Source: Sitta carolinensis (lineage: Eukaryota; Chordata; Aves; Passeriformes; Sittidae). From it: a stretch of 64,000 nt of DNA. The first letter of the stretch is position 1; each line of letters begins with the position of its first letter. The translations under genes and the position numbers were made by a program. The notes beneath the pieces are model-generated. The model had not been told where the DNA came from, searched no databases, and worked only from the letters and a program-made list of their open reading frames with translations. Positions 60,001-64,000 of this stretch are shown here, piece after piece. Where the stretch lies: contig CM063284.1 of assembly GCA_032173965.1 (NCBI GenBank), positions 135,383,625 to 135,447,624 on the forward strand, written 5' to 3'.

Positions 60001-60899
60001 CCATGAATATTTTGAATTCCTATTTATCACGCTATTCCTTGTTGTGTGGACATATCTATTTCTCTTTTCTATTTCTTTTGACTGACCAAAAATACTCGTG
60101 GAACATGGGATGGCATATAACAATTTACATTTTCTCAATAATCTTAACTGGTATAAATCTCTCATAAACAAATAAAAGCTTTTATTTAGATATGTCTTTT
60201 AGAAGGCTCAACTTATTCAGCTCCAGCAGTGTTATCAAGAGTGGTGTATTTATCAAAAGGAAAATACTGAGCTCAGATGAATAGAAAATCACTATGGAAG
60301 ACTGCTGTGGCCACAGTCCTCCAGACACTTGCACTTGTTCTGGGTTTTGTGTGTTAGTGCCTTCTTAATCAATGTGATTAATAAATGCAGTGCCTCACGG
60401 TGTGTGTTTGAACATGATGTAAGTTATTGCAGGCTTGTGTCAATGAAACAGGAACTTTCTGAAGTTCCAGGTTTCTCTAGAAAGGTCTTCAGAAACTGAA
60501 AACAGACTAAACTGAGGAAATAAGACAAATCTGAAGCACTTTACCAGTAACTGTGGGAATGGGAAGGGTGCCAATTTTAAAAGGTAGAATTTAATAAAGA
60601 GAACAGGATTAATTGAAAAAGCTCTTACAAATACCTTTACATTAAAAAAAAATAATTACAAGAAGTTTTATGAAGTTTGACTTTTGGGTACATGAAAAAT
60701 TCAACTTATGGAATTAAATATAAAATTGTGTTGTTTAGAGCTGTTGAGGTGAGGATGCCAAGACTGAAACAAGAAGTCCTAAACTGATACAAAAGCCACT
60801 TTTATACTTAATGCCTCTAGAGTAGTTACCATAAAGTTATTTCAGAATAAAGCATATCCTTTCAAGACAGTGTTATATGTTTGAAAGGCACAACATATT
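57061..60899. other. AT-rich unique sequence, no gene recognised
   Basis: Low repeat content. Parts (58300-58400 and 60330-60490) have the non-repetitive mixed texture of conserved non-coding DNA. A short inverted repeat, GGAACTT-TCTG-AAGTTCC, lies at 60451-60468. No exon or retroelement is recognised. Confidence 0.5.
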
Positions 60900-61640
60900 T
60901 AATTGTCATTCTAGTTCTATTCCTGCAATAATCTAAGTATGACCATGACGATATTTCATTTTTCCTCTATGAGAACAACTTATTATTTTAACATCAAAGT
61001 TTAGTTACACCGAATGACAAAATGTTAGTTTGACTTTGAAAGGCAGACTTTTTTGTAATTTTATGGCAAAATGACATTGGTTAGAATTGCAACAGAATTT
61101 TTTTCTAATACGACTGCTTTTCATTTTATAGTACATTTGTTTGCCAAATTTTATTCCTATTGGCAAATTAAAATGACAAAGTAGTGCATAGCCTTTTATT
61201 TTTTTTTTTTTTCAATTCCCAAAACTGCTTTAAAAGGCAATATTGACATCCTTAACTCATTACAATAAAACTTTGCGTCATGGCAACAAAATGCAGTAAA
61301 TTTGTGTTCAAAATTTGCTACAATGGTTTCTGCAATGGTATCTAGTTACATTTTTGTTTCTCTCCTGTTGAATATGCTATGTTAGTTTCAGCCATCTTAC
61401 TGGAGTTCATCACAGTCTCTGTGCTGATGTTAGTAGATTGTTTCTAAATGGATGTTTAAATTGGATAATGCACAAAATCTCTGTCAGTGCGAGACAGCAG
61501 AATGATAAATGAGCATGCTTTAAAGTGGGAAGCCCTCCAGGTTATTTGTCTCCTCAAATCCCCCTGAAGACTGTGAGTGCATCATAGTCATTCTGTATGA
61601 TAGGTATCAATAGTAATCACTTTCCCGCATAAAGATTAAT
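60900..61640. promoter_or_regulatory. Possible cluster of conserved non-coding elements
   Basis: About 740 bases without recognised transposons, apart from one T run at 61200-61213. It is dense in short transcription-factor-like words: several TAAT and ATTA homeodomain cores, TTTGCGTCATGGCAAC (CRE/AP-1-like followed by an X-box-like half), GATAA and CATGAC. The texture resembles enhancers in gene deserts around developmental genes. This is a judgement by eye from composition; conservation could not be tested. Confidence 0.3.
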
Positions 61641-61783
61641 GAAATGAGTATTCAGAAGGAAAAACACATTAAATAGTTCTGATGTAGTTAAACCATTTAC
61701 TTCTTTGTTCAGAATTTATTTGAAAGGAAGGAAAATAATTTTCTAAGATGGTGATGTAGCAGGGAATTGAAATTATGTGATTG

Positions 61784-61811
61784 ACTGATTGATTGATTGA
61801 TTGATTGATTT
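61784..61811. repeat. (GATT)n tetranucleotide microsatellite
   Basis: About seven units of GATT, the first interrupted by GACT, running into a T tract. Confidence 0.9.
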
Positions 61812-62910
61812 TTTTTAATTGTAAAAAATTTCATCAAAGTTCAGCATATATATCTGTGAATGTGCTTAAGATTTTGATCCCTCAGAGAGTTTTCTGTATC
61901 TGTTAAAGCAGTGGAATGGTTTCCACTGAAATAAATAGAAGTCTCTCTCTGCTGGGGGTAGTAGAAGGGCAATATCAAAGAAAATTATCTTTGCTGTACT
62001 TGTGGAACTTATACTTGTTCAATACACTGCAGTTGTTGTTGTACAGAGATCACTAAAATTTAAAAAAATTTAAAAAAAAAATAAAAAGAACAAAAGATTC
62101 TGTAGAGATAATAATTAGCTTCAGTATAAAAAACCCACAAGGTCAGCCCCAAATGCCTTTCCTCATGTCGAGTCACACTTACTCACACCACAAGGAACCC
62201 CATCAGTTTCAGTGAGGGTGTTTCTACTGAGGAACTGCTGGGGTTGAAACCTATCGGAATCTGCTCATAATGTGTGAATGGTCTGCATCACAGAGTTTCC
62301 ATAATCTCTATATAAACACACTGTAAATAGTTTATACATGTCAGGGTGAAACATCCATAGTGCACTAAGCAGGTCCAACTTGCAGTACTTGTTCTCTTGG
62401 TGAAGAGTGGTGGAATTGTCCTGCAGCAAACACTGGGAGTTGAAAGAAAGGTCAACAATAGTTATAAAATAAAGTTCTACCATATGGTAAGTTATCGTTT
62501 TCATATGCTGTGAAGCATAGACAGGCCATAGAGAGAGTTTCAGAGTAAAACTGAACCTTCTAAATCTAAGCTGAGCCCAAATTATGTCAATCATTAAAAG
62601 CTAAGTGAACTACAATCAAAATATTTTTTTTCTCTTTTCAGGTATCATCATTTTCAGGTATAATCATTTTCAGACAGAAATTGTAACAAACTGAGTGAAG
62701 AGAAGGTTTTTAACATATTATTGGTTCAAATAAAATTTCACAAGATATCTAGTCTCACACATAACTATATTTATATAAACTGAACTGGCAATAGTCAAGA
62801 TACTAAAAAAAAAAATTTCTCCTTCTCTACATGAAGCTTTGCATCATGGCCTATGTAAACCTTCATGACTCCTTTGCAAGTGACATTTCTAATATATATA
62901 AAAGTTCAAC
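61812..62910. other. AT-rich sequence, no gene recognised
   Basis: Poly-A and T tracts (62060-62090 and 62805-62815) and an approximate small duplication of TATCATCATTTTCAGG / TATAATCATTTTCAGA at 62642-62673. No exon recognised. Confidence 0.55.
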
Positions 62911-63560
62911 AGAATTGCTGGGGTGGGAAGGAAACTGGAGGTCATCTGGTGCAGCACTGCTTGGTGCCAAGCCTGTACACACAGATACAGTTGCCTGGGA
63001 TCATATCCAGACATCTTTTGAATATCTCCAAGGACGGAGACTCCATTGGTCTCTGGGCAATCTTTATCAGTGCTCAGTCACCTTCACAGTGGAAAGTGTT
63101 TTCCGATTTCCATAGGGAACTCTTCTGCCTCTGGTCCTGTCACTGTGCACCTCTGAAAAGAGCCTGGTTCCATCCTTTTTACACCCTCCCCTCAGGTTTG
63201 CACACAATTATGGGATCATTCCTGAACTTTCTCTCCTCCAGACATAACAGTCCCAGCTTTCTCTACCTTTCTTCATAGAAGTTTCAGGCTCTTACCCTCT
63301 TCATGCCACTACTGGGCCCTCTCCAGAAGCTCCAGGTCTCTCCCATACTGGGGATTGCAGAATTAGACATGGGACTCCAGGCATGGCCTCAGTGTTGCTG
63401 AAGAATAGGTCAACCTTGCTCAGCCTGTGAGAAACATTTCTCCTTATGCATCTTAGGATACCCTTAACCTTCGCTGTAATGTTCAATGTGTTGTTCACCA
63501 GGTCCCTCAGGTCCTTTTCTGCCAAGGTGATTTACAGCCAACTGGCCCTCAAAGATATAG
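62911..63560 (-). mobile_element. CR1 LINE, 650-bp 3' fragment including the end of ORF2
   Basis: The longest CR1 piece here, on the minus strand. On the plus strand the landmarks run in order: GGGTGGGAAGGAAACTGGAG, GTCATCTGGTGCAGC, GGAGACTCCATTGGTCTCTG, TTTATCAGTGCTCAGTCACC, TTCACAGTGGAAAGTGTTTT, CCTGTCACTGTGCACCTCTG, AAAAGAGCCTGGTTCCATCC, TACACCCTCCCCTCAGGT, GGGCCCTCTCCAGAAGCTCC, CATACTGGGGATTGCAGAAT, GGCATGGCCTCAG, CCTTATGCATCTTAGGATAC and TCACCAGGTCCCTCAGGTCC. On the minus strand the right half corresponds to the C-terminal end of ORF2, with frame breaks; the left half is the 3' untranslated region. The terminal octamer tail is missing or too diverged to see. Confidence 0.9.
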
Positions 63561-64000
63561 TTACTAAAAAAATATTTTTCTCTCAAGAGAATTATTATTC
63601 TCTTAAAGAATTCAGAAATGCAAAAAATTTGTTGTTGTCACATTAAAAAAAAATTGTCTTTCCTTTTAGAAAATCTAAAAGGAACAAGTGTATGAGACTC
63701 CAGCTTTACACCACAATAATTTGGAACTAATGGACAAATGAAAGCCATTGGATGAGTGTGCCAAATTAACTATTGCTCAATGTACAAGTACATTTGAATG
63801 ATATCTAAAGGAGTTATTTTAACAATTCACCTTAAAACTCTCAGGGCAGCTTAATATTGGTGGGCAGAAGATATTAATGTTTGTGTATTTGGTTGGAATC
63901 AAAATATATCTTTTCATAAATCCACAAAGATTTTGCAGGGCAGCCAGAGAGAGATGATTCAGACCTTTGGTAGGGAAAGCAGCAAGGGCAAGTTATCCAG
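63561..64000. other. AT-rich sequence to the window end, nothing recognised
   Basis: No repeat, exon or RNA gene seen. Any gene would have to continue beyond the window. Confidence 0.55.

Noticed and set aside
1..64000. CRISPR arrays, bacterial operons, phage or prokaryotic defence systems
   Set aside because: No spaced direct repeats, no gene clusters and no Shine-Dalgarno context. The avian CR1 elements and LTRs show this is vertebrate nuclear DNA.
1..64000. tRNA, rRNA or recognised small RNA genes
   Set aside because: No A-box/B-box pair, cloverleaf or rRNA segment was noticed by eye. A tRNAscan-SE and Infernal run would be decisive.

Overview
The window looks like a vertebrate nuclear genome, most likely a bird. 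The main evidence is at least six pieces of CR1 (chicken repeat 1) LINE, two of which (at about 6.0 and 7.9 kb) keep the avian-type 3' end built on ATTCTATGATTC or ATTCTGTGATTC. Several LTR-retrotransposon remnants are also present. The background is AT-rich, and there are no bacterial operons, ribosome-binding sites or tightly packed genes. Lineage within birds is inference; a passerine would fit the long LTR with a 5-bp target duplication, but this was not tested.

No gene can be called with confidence. Almost all open frames are about as long as chance allows in AT-rich DNA, and the longest sit in simple or tandem repeats. Two short segments look like terminal coding exons: 27,014-27,147 (acceptor, then 44 codons ending in a stop) and 56,789-57,051 (acceptor, then 87 codons whose end resembles a worn EF-hand). 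Both could be exons of long genes, relics, or chance.

Layout. 0-6 kb: AT-rich unique sequence, a perfect hairpin at 4.5 kb and a 32-bp tandem duplication at 5.75 kb. 6-7.9 kb: a minus-strand CR1, then a compact CpG-rich island with about 18 units of a 28-bp C-rich minisatellite (G-quadruplex-prone on the minus strand), a CTCF-like site and an Sp1 box, then a plus-strand CR1 tail. 9.3-9.7 kb: CR1. 12.79-14.45 kb: a complete 1.65-kb LTR (TG...CA, target duplication ACTTC) with an internal 38-bp VNTR. 14.5-21.6 kb: AT-rich sequence with an A-rich tract and an (ATA)n array. 21.65-24.1 kb: an unexplained tract of higher GC. 27.0 kb: candidate exon. 29.8-30.2 kb: a minus-strand LTR-like CpG-rich block. 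35.5-36.1 kb: CR1 reverse-transcriptase fragment running into an unexplained GC-rich patch. 36.8-37.25 kb: TATCTA-type repeat and a second small LTR-like block. 38.8-39.0 kb: CR1. 48.9-49.1 kb: long (TTTTC)n array. 56.8-57.05 kb: candidate EF-hand exon. 58-61.6 kb: AT-rich sequence that reads like conserved non-coding DNA. 62.9-63.6 kb: CR1.

The overall picture is a gene-poor intergenic or long-intron region shaped by retroelements. I found no clear new biological system. The best leads are the G-rich minisatellite island with its CTCF-like neighbour, the VNTR-bearing LTR and the two candidate exons.
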